From Candidatus Leptovillus affinis (lineage in GTDB: Bacteria; Chloroflexota; Anaerolineae; Promineifilales; Promineifilaceae), in the NCBI GenBank assembly GCA_016705235.1, contig JADIYP010000001.1:1054001-1118000 (forward strand): a stretch of DNA of 64,000 bases. Direction: 5' to 3'. The notes beneath the pieces are model-generated. The model did no database searches, was not told the origin of the DNA, and saw only the letters and a program-made list of their open reading frames with translations. The position numbers were made by a program, and so were the translations under genes. Below, one piece after another: positions 15,624 through 24,372 of this stretch (position 1 is the first letter of the stretch; every line of letters begins with the position of its first letter).

Positions 15624-17090
15624 TTAACGGCCGTACACAGCGATCATCACCTGAGGGGTAATAAAGGCTTCGACGAAGGCGGCCAGCAGAAGTATGGGCA
15701 GCACCAGGCCAATAAAAATGCGGGCGAATTCAGCGGCGGTGGCGACGAAGGCTTCGCTGAGGGTGCTGTTGGGCGGCGGCGCAATGACCGTGAGGTGCCA
15801 GCGCAGGGCGGCGGCGGCGGCCAGCATGATGGCCGGCAGCTCGAAAATGGCGTGGGGCAGAACGGTGGCGGCGATAAACAAAAGGGGGTTTTCGCCAGCC
15901 AGAAAGATTTGCCCGGCGGCGAAGCCGACGATGACCCAGGGCGCCATAAAAACGAGGATGCCCAGGATGCCGAAGGTGAAAGTTCCTAACAGAGCCAGCA
16001 GGAGCAGAACGCGTACGTTTTGGAAGAAAATGGTCAGCGGCAGCCCGCGGGCGACAATTTGTAGCTGGTCGAGATTGGCGGCAATCTGGTCGCCGGTGAA
16101 TTGAGCGAGCATGTCAGGGGGGAGGCGGTAGATAAAGGCCAGGGCAACGCCCATGCCCAGCGATCCCAACAATGCCACGCTCAGGGTAACGATGGGACGG
16201 CCTAATTGCGGGACAATGGCCAGGGTTTGCCGGTACCAGCGGAAGGGGTTGGGGTAACGGCCGTTATTTTCCCGTCGTCCGCTCATTACCGCCCAAAACT
16301 CGGCCGCAATCCAGCCCAGGCGGATGTCGTCGAGTTCGCGGCCCATGAGTTCTTCGCGTTTGAAGAGGTGAAGACCCATGCGGACCAGGACAACGGCCGT
16401 AATCGCCAGCGCCAAAATGAGCCACCACAAACCAACATGGTTGCCCCAAAACAGCGCCGCCGCCTCACCCTGAATCAGCAAAGCCATCGGCACAATGATA
16501 AAACTGGCCAGCAGGTTGGCCGCGCGCACGCTGGTTGTCTGGCTGGAAATTACCACGGCCGCCGACACCATAATCACGCCCTGCACGGTGGTCAGCAGGA
16601 CTGTCTGGCTCAATAACTGCCAGGTGGGCAGCCAGCCAACGTTGAAATAAAGCCCCACCATATAAACCGTCATGCCCAGATAAGCCGCCAACAGCGGCGG
16701 AACCAACACGGCCACCATTTTGCCCAGATAAAGCTGCGCGTCGGTGAGCGGCGTTGCCAGCAGCGGCTCCAGACTCTTCCGTTCCTTTTCACCGACGAAG
16801 GTTTCCAGGGCAATGATCAGCGAAAACGACATGGGGAAAAAGCCCACCACCAACAGCAAAAAGGGGATGAGCTGCGTGGCGATGATTTGCGCGCCGTAGT
16901 TGGATACAAACGCCATCATGCGGCCGGCGGCAAAGTTCATCAGCGCCGGAAAAAAGACAGTTAGCAAGATAATGGGTGTCATGATCCGCCAATCGCGGAA
17001 GGAATCTTTGATTTCGCGGCGGGCGACAACTGTGGCCATGCGCCAATCCTGGCGGTTCAGGGAAACGGGTTTAAGCGTTATAGAAGTCAT
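15624..17090 (-). CDS. ABC-2 type permease fused to a SpoIIM-like domain
   Basis: 488 residues. The N-terminal half (about 1-270) is an ABC-2 exporter permease: the cytoplasmic start ATVVARREIKDSFRDWRIM, a membrane helix, and the diagnostic VGEKERKSLEPLLATPLTDA motif, then five further helices. The C-terminal half (about 300-488) resembles the SpoIIM/DUF95 family: FFQNVRVLLLLALLGTFTFG, LPHAIFELPAIMLAAAAALR and VLPILLLAAFVEAFITP. SpoIIM-like domains often sit next to ABC transporters or stage-II-like complexes; in this protein the two are one polypeptide. The ATPase gene lies 19 bases upstream. The substrate is unknown. Confidence 0.85.
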   Translation of the reverse strand: MTSITLKPVSLNRQDWRMATVVARREIKDSFRDWRIMTPIILLTVFFPALMNFAAGRMMAFVSNYGAQIIATQLIPFLLLVVGFFPMSFSLIIALETFVGEKERKSLEPLLATPLTDAQLYLGKMVAVLVPPLLAAYLGMTVYMVGLYFNVGWLPTWQLLSQTVLLTTVQGVIMVSAAVVISSQTTSVRAANLLASFIIVPMALLIQGEAAALFWGNHVGLWWLILALAITAVVLVRMGLHLFKREELMGRELDDIRLGWIAAEFWAVMSGRRENNGRYPNPFRWYRQTLAIVPQLGRPIVTLSVALLGSLGMGVALAFIYRLPPDMLAQFTGDQIAANLDQLQIVARGLPLTIFFQNVRVLLLLALLGTFTFGILGILVFMAPWVIVGFAAGQIFLAGENPLLFIAATVLPHAIFELPAIMLAAAAALRWHLTVIAPPPNSTLSEAFVATAAEFARIFIGLVLPILLLAAFVEAFITPQVMIAVYGR

Positions 17091-17109
17091 AGGAATCTCG
17101 TGGTATGGG

Positions 17110-18051
17110 TTAGTTGTTGGCGCCGGGTTGTGCTTCTTCGGCTTCGGCGACGACGCGGAGGTAAACTTCTTCCAGGCTTTGGCTGACTTCGTGCAAGGCG
17201 ATGATGCCCAGGCCTAGTTCCCCCAGGCGGCGCACTAAAATGGGGTTGTCTTGTTCCGGGTTAGGGGTGCGGTAGCGGATGGTATTTTCGTTGATGGATT
17301 CTACCGTTACCAGATTATCCAACTCTTTGACCTGGCCGTTCAGGTGGTGATCGACGCGCACTTCAAGCTGAGGGTGGCCTAGAAGCTGTTGTTTTAGTTC
17401 GGCCGGGCTGCCTTTGGCGACGACGGATCCTTTTTTGATGATGGCAATGCGGTCGGCCAGCGTTTCGGCTTCAGACAGGTTGTGGGTGCAGAGGATGATG
17501 GTGCGCTGATCGTCGCGCATTTCCTTGATGGTGTCGCGCACGAGTTTGGCGCTGTGGGGGTCCATGGCGGAGGTGGGTTCGTCTAGCAAGAGGACGGTGG
17601 GTTTGTGGAGCATGGCGCGGATGAGGCCGACTTTTTGGCGCATGCCTTTGGAGTATTGGCCGAGGCGGCGCTGGTGGGCGTCGGCCATGTCGAAGCGTTC
17701 AAAGAGGGCCAGCCCGCGTTCGCGTATGGCGCTGTCGGTTATGCCGTAGAGACGGCCGTAAAACAACAAATACTCAATGCCGGTCATGCGCAGGTAAAGG
17801 CCCGGCTGCTCGGTGAGTACGCCAATGGATTGGCGCACCTGGGCGGGCTGGGTCACAACGTCGTAGCCATTTACTTCCGCGCGGCCGGTGGTGGGGCGAA
17901 GGATGGAGCTTAACATGCGCACGGTCGTGGTTTTGCCGGCCCCGTTTGGCCCTAACAGCGCCAGTAGTTCACCGGCGCCTACGTTCAGGTTGAGATTGCG
18001 AACGGCCGTAAACGAGTCGAACGATTTGCCGAGATTCTGGGTCAATATCAT
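17110..18051 (-). CDS. ABC transporter ATP-binding protein
   Basis: 313 residues. Walker A GPNGAGKTT is at about residue 35, the Q-loop region GVLTEQPGLY follows, the signature is YSKGMRQK (a common variant in ABC-2 exporters), Walker B is VLLLDEPTSAMD and the switch His is in ILCTHNLSEAE. The last 90 residues form the extra C-terminal domain seen in CcmA/NatA-like exporters. It pairs with the permease-SpoIIM fusion encoded 19 bases downstream. The pair should export a substrate or modify the envelope; direction is inferred from the ABC-2 type. Confidence 0.93.
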   Translation of the reverse strand: MILTQNLGKSFDSFTAVRNLNLNVGAGELLALLGPNGAGKTTTVRMLSSILRPTTGRAEVNGYDVVTQPAQVRQSIGVLTEQPGLYLRMTGIEYLLFYGRLYGITDSAIRERGLALFERFDMADAHQRRLGQYSKGMRQKVGLIRAMLHKPTVLLLDEPTSAMDPHSAKLVRDTIKEMRDDQRTIILCTHNLSEAETLADRIAIIKKGSVVAKGSPAELKQQLLGHPQLEVRVDHHLNGQVKELDNLVTVESINENTIRYRTPNPEQDNPILVRRLGELGLGIIALHEVSQSLEEVYLRVVAEAEEAQPGANN

Positions 18052-18253
18052 GGTTGCTCTCCAATGCTGTTTGCTTGTTGATTAAAACACCACTCGTGAA
18101 AAAGTTGTGACAGAATGAGGGTGAGATACGGGTTGATTCTTGCCAACGGTAAAACACTCCCCGCGAATTTGAATCATCAACAGCAACTATAGGGTATCTG
18201 TTTGCCAATTGCTGCACAATAGGAAGTAGGGTGGTGGCCGCTGGCCCCCAATA

Positions 18254-18276
18254 CCCGGCGCATAAAAAGCGCCGGG
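18254..18276. terminator. CCCGGCGC/GCGCCGGG hairpin after lgt
   Basis: An exact 8-base GC-rich stem with an ATAAAAA loop lies 4 bases beyond the lgt stop, on the minus strand. There is no long U run after it, so it is a terminator candidate or 3-prime stabiliser. Upstream, 18052-18250 is otherwise featureless and carries the leader of the ABC operon. Confidence 0.5.
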
Positions 18277-18279
18277 TTG

Positions 18280-19518
18280 TCAGGAAACGGCCGCAGGAGT
18301 TTTGGTCTTTGCGGCCCGGTAATGGCGGCCAATGATCCAGGCAGCCATGCCCAGGGCAATCAGCAAAGAGATGAATGTGGCAATAGCCATATTGAGTTGG
18401 ACAAAACCCAGGTTTACCATGCGGCTGTCCAGGCGCACCAGTTCCAGCAAGATGCGTCCGGTGGCATAAAAGATGAAATACAGCGCCATGACATCACCGA
18501 TCAACACCTTGTGGTTGTAGCGGCGGATAAGCGTGTAGAGAATTATAAATGTCAGCAGACTCCACAAAGATTCGTAGAGGAACGCAGGGTGGAAGCGGGT
18601 AAATTGGCTGTAATCTGGCAGGCGGTAGATGGGGTCGATGGTGACGGCCCAGGGCAGATTGGTGGGACGGCCGTATAGCTCCTGGTTGAAAAAATTTCCC
18701 CAACGACCAAATACCTGCCCTAACGCCAAGCCTACAACGGCCAGATCGGCCCAGCCCAGCAAGGGGATGCGCGCCCGGCGGGAATAAATGGCCAGGCCAA
18801 CCAGGCCGCCCAAAATGCCGCCATAGATGCCCAGCCCGCCATTGCGCAAGTTGATGAGCTGGTAGGGATTGCGGAAATAGTCCATGGGGGAGTTGATGCC
18901 GAAGGCGGCCATGCTGGGTGAAGGCGTGAGCACATGGTACAGCCGCGCCCCAATCACAGCCAAAATAAGGCACCAGATTAAGCCGTTCCAGACATGGTCC
19001 GGGTTCCAGATGCGCCAGGGCGTTTCTGACAACCAACTTTTTTCCAGGTCGGTCTGGTTGTCGAGTTTGGCCTGGACGATTTCGATGCCGGCCGCGTTCA
19101 GCGTGGTGTTGCGGGGATTAAAACCCCAAATTAGCAGTAAGTCGCCCAGGGTATTAAGTTTGTTTTTGCTGAGAATCTGGTGGATTTCTTCGGGCAGCGC
19201 CAGGTCTGCGAGCGACCGGGCGCGGATGGCGGCAGGGACGTGTTCTTGGAAAACGGCCGTGCCCCTCCTCAGCGCCAGGTCTGCCACTACAAAAGCGCCA
19301 AGGGCAATGCCGCCGACGATGCAAAGGCCATACCAGTACACATCGAACCCGCCGCCGAAGGAAAAAGCGACACGATTGGGGGTAACGGCCGTGGCCAAAT
19401 GGTAACCATACAACCCGGCCAAAACTGCCAGCCAGACCCCAATCACATACCAATACCAACTCACCTGGCGCATACGCGCCCAAAGTTTACGGCCTGCGCC
19501 TACAGGTTTATTCTTCAT
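18280..19518 (-). CDS. lgt: Prolipoprotein diacylglyceryl transferase with an inserted alpha-CTD-like segment
   Basis: 412 residues from the ATG at 19518, overlapping the upstream gene by 11 bases. Lgt transfers diacylglycerol from phosphatidylglycerol to the lipobox cysteine of prolipoproteins in the inner membrane. Family motifs are present: RNGGLGIYGGILGG, GRWGNFFNQELYG and a C-terminal FIFYATGRILLELVRLD. The usual length is 260-300. The excess is an N-terminal extension and an insertion in the first cytoplasmic loop. Residues about 103-155 (LADLALPEEIHQILSKNKLN, then TLGDLL) closely track the C-terminal domain of RNA polymerase alpha, IEDLELSVRSYNCLKREGIN plus TIGELV. This suggests a helix-hairpin-helix-like domain. 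Catalytic activity is expected because the core is intact. Confidence 0.9.
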   Translation of the reverse strand: MKNKPVGAGRKLWARMRQVSWYWYVIGVWLAVLAGLYGYHLATAVTPNRVAFSFGGGFDVYWYGLCIVGGIALGAFVVADLALRRGTAVFQEHVPAAIRARSLADLALPEEIHQILSKNKLNTLGDLLLIWGFNPRNTTLNAAGIEIVQAKLDNQTDLEKSWLSETPWRIWNPDHVWNGLIWCLILAVIGARLYHVLTPSPSMAAFGINSPMDYFRNPYQLINLRNGGLGIYGGILGGLVGLAIYSRRARIPLLGWADLAVVGLALGQVFGRWGNFFNQELYGRPTNLPWAVTIDPIYRLPDYSQFTRFHPAFLYESLWSLLTFIILYTLIRRYNHKVLIGDVMALYFIFYATGRILLELVRLDSRMVNLGFVQLNMAIATFISLLIALGMAAWIIGRHYRAAKTKTPAAVS

Positions 19519-20149
19519 GAGCCGACTCGCGGTAGTATTGATACCAGACATGGTACATGCGCTGGCCCACCGTCACATACGTAAACACAGCCAAAATCCC
19601 TACGGCCACACCAGGGTAATTTAAAATCAAAAAGACCAGCATCAGCACATACCGTTCTACCCGGCTCATAATGCCCACCTTGGCCGACATATGCAGCGAT
19701 TCTGCCTTGGAACGGGTATAACTCACCATCAACGAACCGGTGATGGCCACATAAGCCAGACCTAACATCAACACGTCGTCGGTCTGCACATAGTAATATA
19801 TAAAGCCGCCGAACAAGATAATCTCTGCCAGCCGGTCTAAGGTGGAGTCTAAAAACGCCCCAAACCCACCCTGCTTTCGCCCCAATTTGCGCGCCAGGGC
19901 GCCATCCAACGCATCAAGCGGCGCCAGGAAAATCATGGCAATACCGGCCCAACGCATTTCGCCGATGGCTATCAAATAGGCCAGGAAAAAATGAGAAAGC
20001 ATCCCCATCACCGTTAATGTGTCTGGCGAAAGGTGATACTTGGCTAAAAAGGTCACGATAGGATCGATGATGACGGCCGTTTTCCCTCTTAAGGTGTCAG
20101 TCAACGTATGTTTCTCGGACCTGCTTGTTTCTGATCCCGTTTGTTTCAT
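19508..20149 (-). CDS. CDP-alcohol phosphatidyltransferase
   Basis: 213 residues with about six membrane helices. The CDP-alcohol phosphotransferase signature DALDGALARKLGRK followed by GGFGAFLDSTLDR supplies the metal-binding aspartates (DxxDGxxAR...GxxxDxxxD). The enzyme replaces CMP of CDP-diacylglycerol with an alcohol to make a phospholipid. Candidate products are phosphatidylglycerophosphate or an inositol-phosphate lipid; the sequence alone does not decide. It is co-transcribed with lgt, which consumes phosphatidylglycerol, so a PgsA-type role would make metabolic sense. A charged N-terminal tail of about 20 residues precedes the first helix. Confidence 0.9.
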   Translation of the reverse strand: MKQTGSETSRSEKHTLTDTLRGKTAVIIDPIVTFLAKYHLSPDTLTVMGMLSHFFLAYLIAIGEMRWAGIAMIFLAPLDALDGALARKLGRKQGGFGAFLDSTLDRLAEIILFGGFIYYYVQTDDVLMLGLAYVAITGSLMVSYTRSKAESLHMSAKVGIMSRVERYVLMLVFLILNYPGVAVGILAVFTYVTVGQRMYHVWYQYYRESAHEE

Positions 20150-20683
20150 AATTTCTCGCTCTTACATCTTCCCAATCATAATTTCAAGGTAACTACTACT
20201 AAGGCTCTCTGGAAAGGTTTGATGGTTAGTTGGTTTGATGGTTGGTCTCCAGCCAACAAACCAACCAACTATCAAACCAACCAACGCCTTGGCAGTTACA
20301 TTTCAAGGCTCAAAACCAGCCACGACACACCATCTACCACGCCAAATTCGGGCGATGCTACCGAATCCCCTGAGGGCTGTCAAGAAATACTTCTTCCCTG
20401 GATCTAAAGCCTCATGAACTTCAGGTGGTAGCCCGCTTACCAGATGACTTTCGTCATAAGCAATCATGCAATCTGTCACTGTCTGGGAGTCCTTACACCA
20501 GCATACAATAACGCCGGAATTGGCCGCAATTATACCCATGATATACCCACAAACCGCTTCCGCGATAAAAATTCGGCCCAAGATCAGCCATATTGTTTAG
20601 AATCGAGTAACTAACCACACCAGATGCTTCGCTTCGTGTTGCAGTATGTCACCACGATAGGTTGTGCGTGAAGGAGAATTGTT
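20150..20683. other. 534-base gap upstream of nifJ with a GGTTTGATGGTT hairpin
   Basis: Around 20214-20285 the words GGTTTGATGGTTAGTTGG and GGTTTGATGGTTGG are followed by their complements CCAACAAACCAACCAAC and TATCAAACCAACC, forming a long imperfect hairpin. A minus-strand open frame at 20303-20581 (92 codons) has no recognisable protein pattern. The region should contain the nifJ promoter, but I see no convincing -35/-10 pair. AAGGAGA precedes the nifJ ATG by 6 bases. Confidence 0.5.
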
Positions 20684-23600
20684 ATGACCAAACAAATGAT
20701 CACCTTAGATGGCAACGAGGCTGCCGCCCGTGTAGCCCACAAAGTCAATGAAGTCATTGCCATCTACCCTATTACCCCTTCTTCCCCCATGGGGGAATTT
20801 GCTGACCAATGGTCGGCCGAAGGAAAAACCAATATCTGGGGTTCTGTCCCGATGGTGGTGGAAATGCAAGCAGAAGGCGGCGCGGCCGGCGCAGTCCACG
20901 GCGCTTTGCAGGCCGGAGCCTTAACCACAACCTTCACGGCCTCCCAAGGCCTGCTGCTCATGATCCCCAACATGTACAAAATCGCCGGCGAATTGACATC
21001 CACCGTCTTTCACATTGCCGCTCGTTCCTTAGCCGCCCAGGCCCTTTCCATTTTTGGCGATCACTCAGATGTGATGGCGGCGCGCAATACAGGGTGGGCG
21101 CTGCTGGCTTCCAACTCAGTCCAGGAAGTCCATGATTTTGCCCTGATTGCCTCAGCCGCCACTTTGGAAACGCGTATCCCCTTTCTGCACTTCTTCGATG
21201 GGTTCCGCACATCGCATGAACTCAATAAAATCGAATTAATAGAAGAAGAAGTCATGCGCGCCATGATCAACGACGAACTGGTTCGCGCCCACCGCGACCG
21301 CGGGCTTACCCCTGACCATCCAGTCTTACGCGGCACGGCGCAAAACCCAGACGTTTATTTCCAGGCCCGGGAAAGTGTCAATCCGTTCTACCTGGTTGCT
21401 CCGGAAATCGTACAGCAAGCCATGGACAAGTTTGCCGCCCTTACCGGACGGCAGTACAAATTATTTGAATATGCCGGCGCGCCGGATGCCGAGCGTGTAA
21501 TTGTATTGATGGGTTCTGGCGCGGCAACGGCGCAAGAAACGGCCGAATACCTGGCCGCCCAAGGTGAAAAAGTAGGCGTTGTTAAGGTCCGCTTGTATCG
21601 GCCATTTGCCATGTCTGCATTTTTGCAGGCGCTGCCACCCACCGTCAAAGCAATCGGCGTCCTGGATCGCACCAAAGAACCCGGTTCAACCGGCGAACCG
21701 CTGTATCTGGATGTCGTTTCGGCCGTTGCCGAAGCTATGGCCACCGGCGAAGCCCCATTTGCCACCTTCCCGCGCATCATTGGCGGGCGATACGGCCTCT
21801 CCTCGAAAGAATTTACCCCCGGCATGATCAAAGCCGTCTTTGACGAATTGCAGCAGCCCAAACCCCGCAACGGTTTCACCGTAGGCATCAACGACGACGT
21901 TACCCATACCAGCCTGGATTGGGACAAAACCTTCGACATCGAACCCGACGACGTGGTACGCGCCGTTTTCTACGGCCTGGGGTCTGATGGAACCGTCGGC
22001 GCCAACAAAAACTCCATCAAGATTATCGGTGAAGATACCGAAAATTATGCGCAGGGCTACTTTGTCTACGATTCCAAAAAAGCAGGTTCGGTCACAACAT
22101 CCCATTTGCGCTTTGGACCACGGCCGATTAACGCCACGTATCTGGTTCATTCCGCCAGCTTTGTGGCCTGCCATCAATTCAGTTTCCTGGAGCGTTACGA
22201 CGTGCTGCGTCTGGCGAAACGTGGGGCCACTTTCCTCTTAAACTCGCCTTATGGTCCCGATGAAGTGTGGGATAAACTGCCCCGTTCCATGCAGGAAACT
22301 ATCATCGAGAAAAAGCTGAGATTTTTTGTGGTGGATGGTTTTAGCGTAGCCAAAGAAACGGGCATGGGCAACCGCATCAACACCATTATGCAGACCTGTT
22401 TCTTTGCCATCAGCGATGTGCTGCCTACCGATGAAGCCATTGGGGCCATTAAATATGCCATCAAGAAAACCTACAGCAAGCGCGGCGAAGCAGTGGTAAA
22501 TGCAAACTTCAATGCGGTAGACACCGCTTTGGCGCATATGTATCAGGTGAAGGTGCCGGCTGAGGCGACGAGCGAGTTTGAACGGCCGCCTATCGTGCCG
22601 GAGTTTGCGCCTGAATTTATCCAATCGGTGACTGCTCGAATTATTGAAGGCCTGGGCGATGACCTGCCGGTGAGCGCCATGCCAATAGATGGAACGTACC
22701 CGACGGGCACAACCAAGTGGGAAAAACGCAACATTACCACCGAAATCCCGGTTTGGGATCCGGATATTTGTATCCAATGTGGCAAATGTTCGATGGTTTG
22801 CCCGCACGGCGTTATCCGCATGAAGGTTTACGATCCAAAATATCTGGCCGATGCGCCATCGACGTTCAAATCGACGCCAGCCCGGTATAAAGAGTTTAAG
22901 GATGATTTGTTCACCTTACAGGTAGCGCCTGAGGATTGCACCGGTTGTACGCTGTGCGTGGAAGTTTGTCCGGTTAAAAACAAGCAGCAGCCGAAGTTTA
23001 AGGCGATCAACATGGCGCCACAAATTCCGCTGCGCGAGCCTGAACGAGAGAATTGGGAATTTTTCCTCGGCCTGCCGCAAGTGGACCGCACCAGTATTCC
23101 GTTGAGCCAGGTCAAGTACTCGCAGTTATTGGAGCCGTTGTTTGAGTTTTCTGGGGCGTGCGCCGGTTGTGGCGAAACGCCGTATCTGAAGCTGATGACG
23201 CAGTTGTTTGGCGACCGGGCTGTGGTGGCGAACGCGACCGGATGTTCTTCCATTTATGGGGCGAATTTGCCGACGACGCCGTGGACGAAAAACAGTGACG
23301 GCCGTGGCCCATCCTGGTCCAATTCCTTGTTTGAAGACAACGCCGAGTTTGGCTTTGGTATGCGCGTCGCCCTCGACCAACGCATCGAAGCGGCCACCTT
23401 CGCCCTGCGCAAACACCGCGAAGTGGTCGGCGTCGACCTGGCCGATTCCATTCTTTTCGCCGAACAGATCGACGAAGAACAGATCAATCTACAACGGGCG
23501 CGCGTTGTCAATTTGCAAGAGCGGCTGGCGGCATTGTTAGGCGAAATCGCCGAAGGCGATGTTAAGGCCGAGTTGGAAAACCTGTTAAACATGGTCGAAG

Positions 23601-24274
23601 TCTTCGTCAAGAAGAGCGTCTGGATCATCGGCGGTGATGGCTGGGCGTATGACATCGGTTACGGTGGTCTGGACCATGTATTGGCCTCCGGGCGCAATGT
23701 GAACGTGCTGGTCTTGGATACGGAAGTCTATTCCAACACGGGTGGTCAAATGTCGAAAGCCACGCCACGCGCGGCCGTTGCCAAGTTTGCCGCCGCCGGT
23801 AAGCCCATGCCGAAGAAAGACCTGGGTATGTTGGCCATGAGTTACGGCAATATCTATGTGGCGCGGGTGGCCATGGGCGCTAACGACGCACAAACCATTC
23901 GAGCTTTCATTGAAGCCGAAGCGTATGATGGCCCGTCTCTGATTTTGGCCTACAGCCACTGCGTGGCGCATGGGTATGACCTGAAATATGGCCTGGACCA
24001 GCAAAAAGCTGCTGTGGATTCCGCTCACTGGCCATTGTTCCGCTTTAACCCGGACATGAGCGTAGAAGGCAAAAACCCATTCAGCCTGGATTCGCGCGCG
24101 CCGAAGATTTCTTTGGATAAATATATTTACCGTGAAGGACGTTACCAGATGTTGACTCAAAGCCATCCTGAACGGGCAGCGAAGCTGCTTGAGCTGGCTC
24201 AGGGCGATGTGGAAGCACGCTGGGAAAAGTATTCGCAGTTGGCCAAAGACACCAGCGGCGATGGGAAAAGCTAA
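20684..24274 (+). CDS. nifJ: Pyruvate:ferredoxin (flavodoxin) oxidoreductase, single-chain
   Basis: 1196 residues, the normal length for single-polypeptide PFOR. It oxidatively decarboxylates pyruvate to acetyl-CoA and CO2, reducing ferredoxin or flavodoxin. The pyruvate-binding domain I opens with GNEAAARVAHKVNEVIAIYP and TPSSPMGEF. Domain II and the CoA-binding region follow (about 260-400), then the EKR linker. Two [4Fe-4S] motifs are at about 695 (CIQCGKCSMVCPHG) and 752 (CTGCTLCVEVCPVK). The TPP domain includes GACAGCGETPYLKL, which supplies the proximal-cluster cysteines, NATGCSSIYG and GGDGWAYDIGYGG with LDTEVYSNTGGQ. It carries just one ACGGCCGT word in 3.6 kb. The enzyme points to anaerobic or facultative metabolism. 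Confidence 0.97.
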   Translation: MTKQMITLDGNEAAARVAHKVNEVIAIYPITPSSPMGEFADQWSAEGKTNIWGSVPMVVEMQAEGGAAGAVHGALQAGALTTTFTASQGLLLMIPNMYKIAGELTSTVFHIAARSLAAQALSIFGDHSDVMAARNTGWALLASNSVQEVHDFALIASAATLETRIPFLHFFDGFRTSHELNKIELIEEEVMRAMINDELVRAHRDRGLTPDHPVLRGTAQNPDVYFQARESVNPFYLVAPEIVQQAMDKFAALTGRQYKLFEYAGAPDAERVIVLMGSGAATAQETAEYLAAQGEKVGVVKVRLYRPFAMSAFLQALPPTVKAIGVLDRTKEPGSTGEPLYLDVVSAVAEAMATGEAPFATFPRIIGGRYGLSSKEFTPGMIKAVFDELQQPKPRNGFTVGINDDVTHTSLDWDKTFDIEPDDVVRAVFYGLGSDGTVGANKNSIKIIGEDTENYAQGYFVYDSKKAGSVTTSHLRFGPRPINATYLVHSASFVACHQFSFLERYDVLRLAKRGATFLLNSPYGPDEVWDKLPRSMQETIIEKKLRFFVVDGFSVAKETGMGNRINTIMQTCFFAISDVLPTDEAIGAIKYAIKKTYSKRGEAVVNANFNAVDTALAHMYQVKVPAEATSEFERPPIVPEFAPEFIQSVTARIIEGLGDDLPVSAMPIDGTYPTGTTKWEKRNITTEIPVWDPDICIQCGKCSMVCPHGVIRMKVYDPKYLADAPSTFKSTPARYKEFKDDLFTLQVAPEDCTGCTLCVEVCPVKNKQQPKFKAINMAPQIPLREPERENWEFFLGLPQVDRTSIPLSQVKYSQLLEPLFEFSGACAGCGETPYLKLMTQLFGDRAVVANATGCSSIYGANLPTTPWTKNSDGRGPSWSNSLFEDNAEFGFGMRVALDQRIEAATFALRKHREVVGVDLADSILFAEQIDEEQINLQRARVVNLQERLAALLGEIAEGDVKAELENLLNMVEVFVKKSVWIIGGDGWAYDIGYGGLDHVLASGRNVNVLVLDTEVYSNTGGQMSKATPRAAVAKFAAAGKPMPKKDLGMLAMSYGNIYVARVAMGANDAQTIRAFIEAEAYDGPSLILAYSHCVAHGYDLKYGLDQQKAAVDSAHWPLFRFNPDMSVEGKNPFSLDSRAPKISLDKYIYREGRYQMLTQSHPERAAKLLELAQGDVEARWEKYSQLAKDTSGDGKS

Positions 24275-24301
24275 TAAATCTGTGAATTGGTAATGAAGAT
24301 A

Positions 24302-24333
24302 GGTGAAGGGGGAACGGCCGTTTCCCCTTCACC
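24302..24333 (+). terminator. Hairpin with ACGGCCGT in its loop between nifJ and the DHOD-like gene
   Basis: GGTGAAGGGG and CCCCTTCACC are exact complements around a loop that contains GAACGGCCGTTT, itself palindromic. A T-rich run follows. It may attenuate or process the nifJ transcript before the downstream gene. It is a clear example of the window-wide octamer sitting at a structural apex. Confidence 0.6.
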
Positions 24334-24372
24334 ACCTCGTTTTCATTTTCAATTATCTCAAGGAGACACAAC

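Noticed and set aside
20303..20581. 92-codon minus-strand frame in the nifJ upstream gap
   Set aside because: No family match and no clear ribosome site; the sequence around it is repeat-like. It could be real but cannot be supported.
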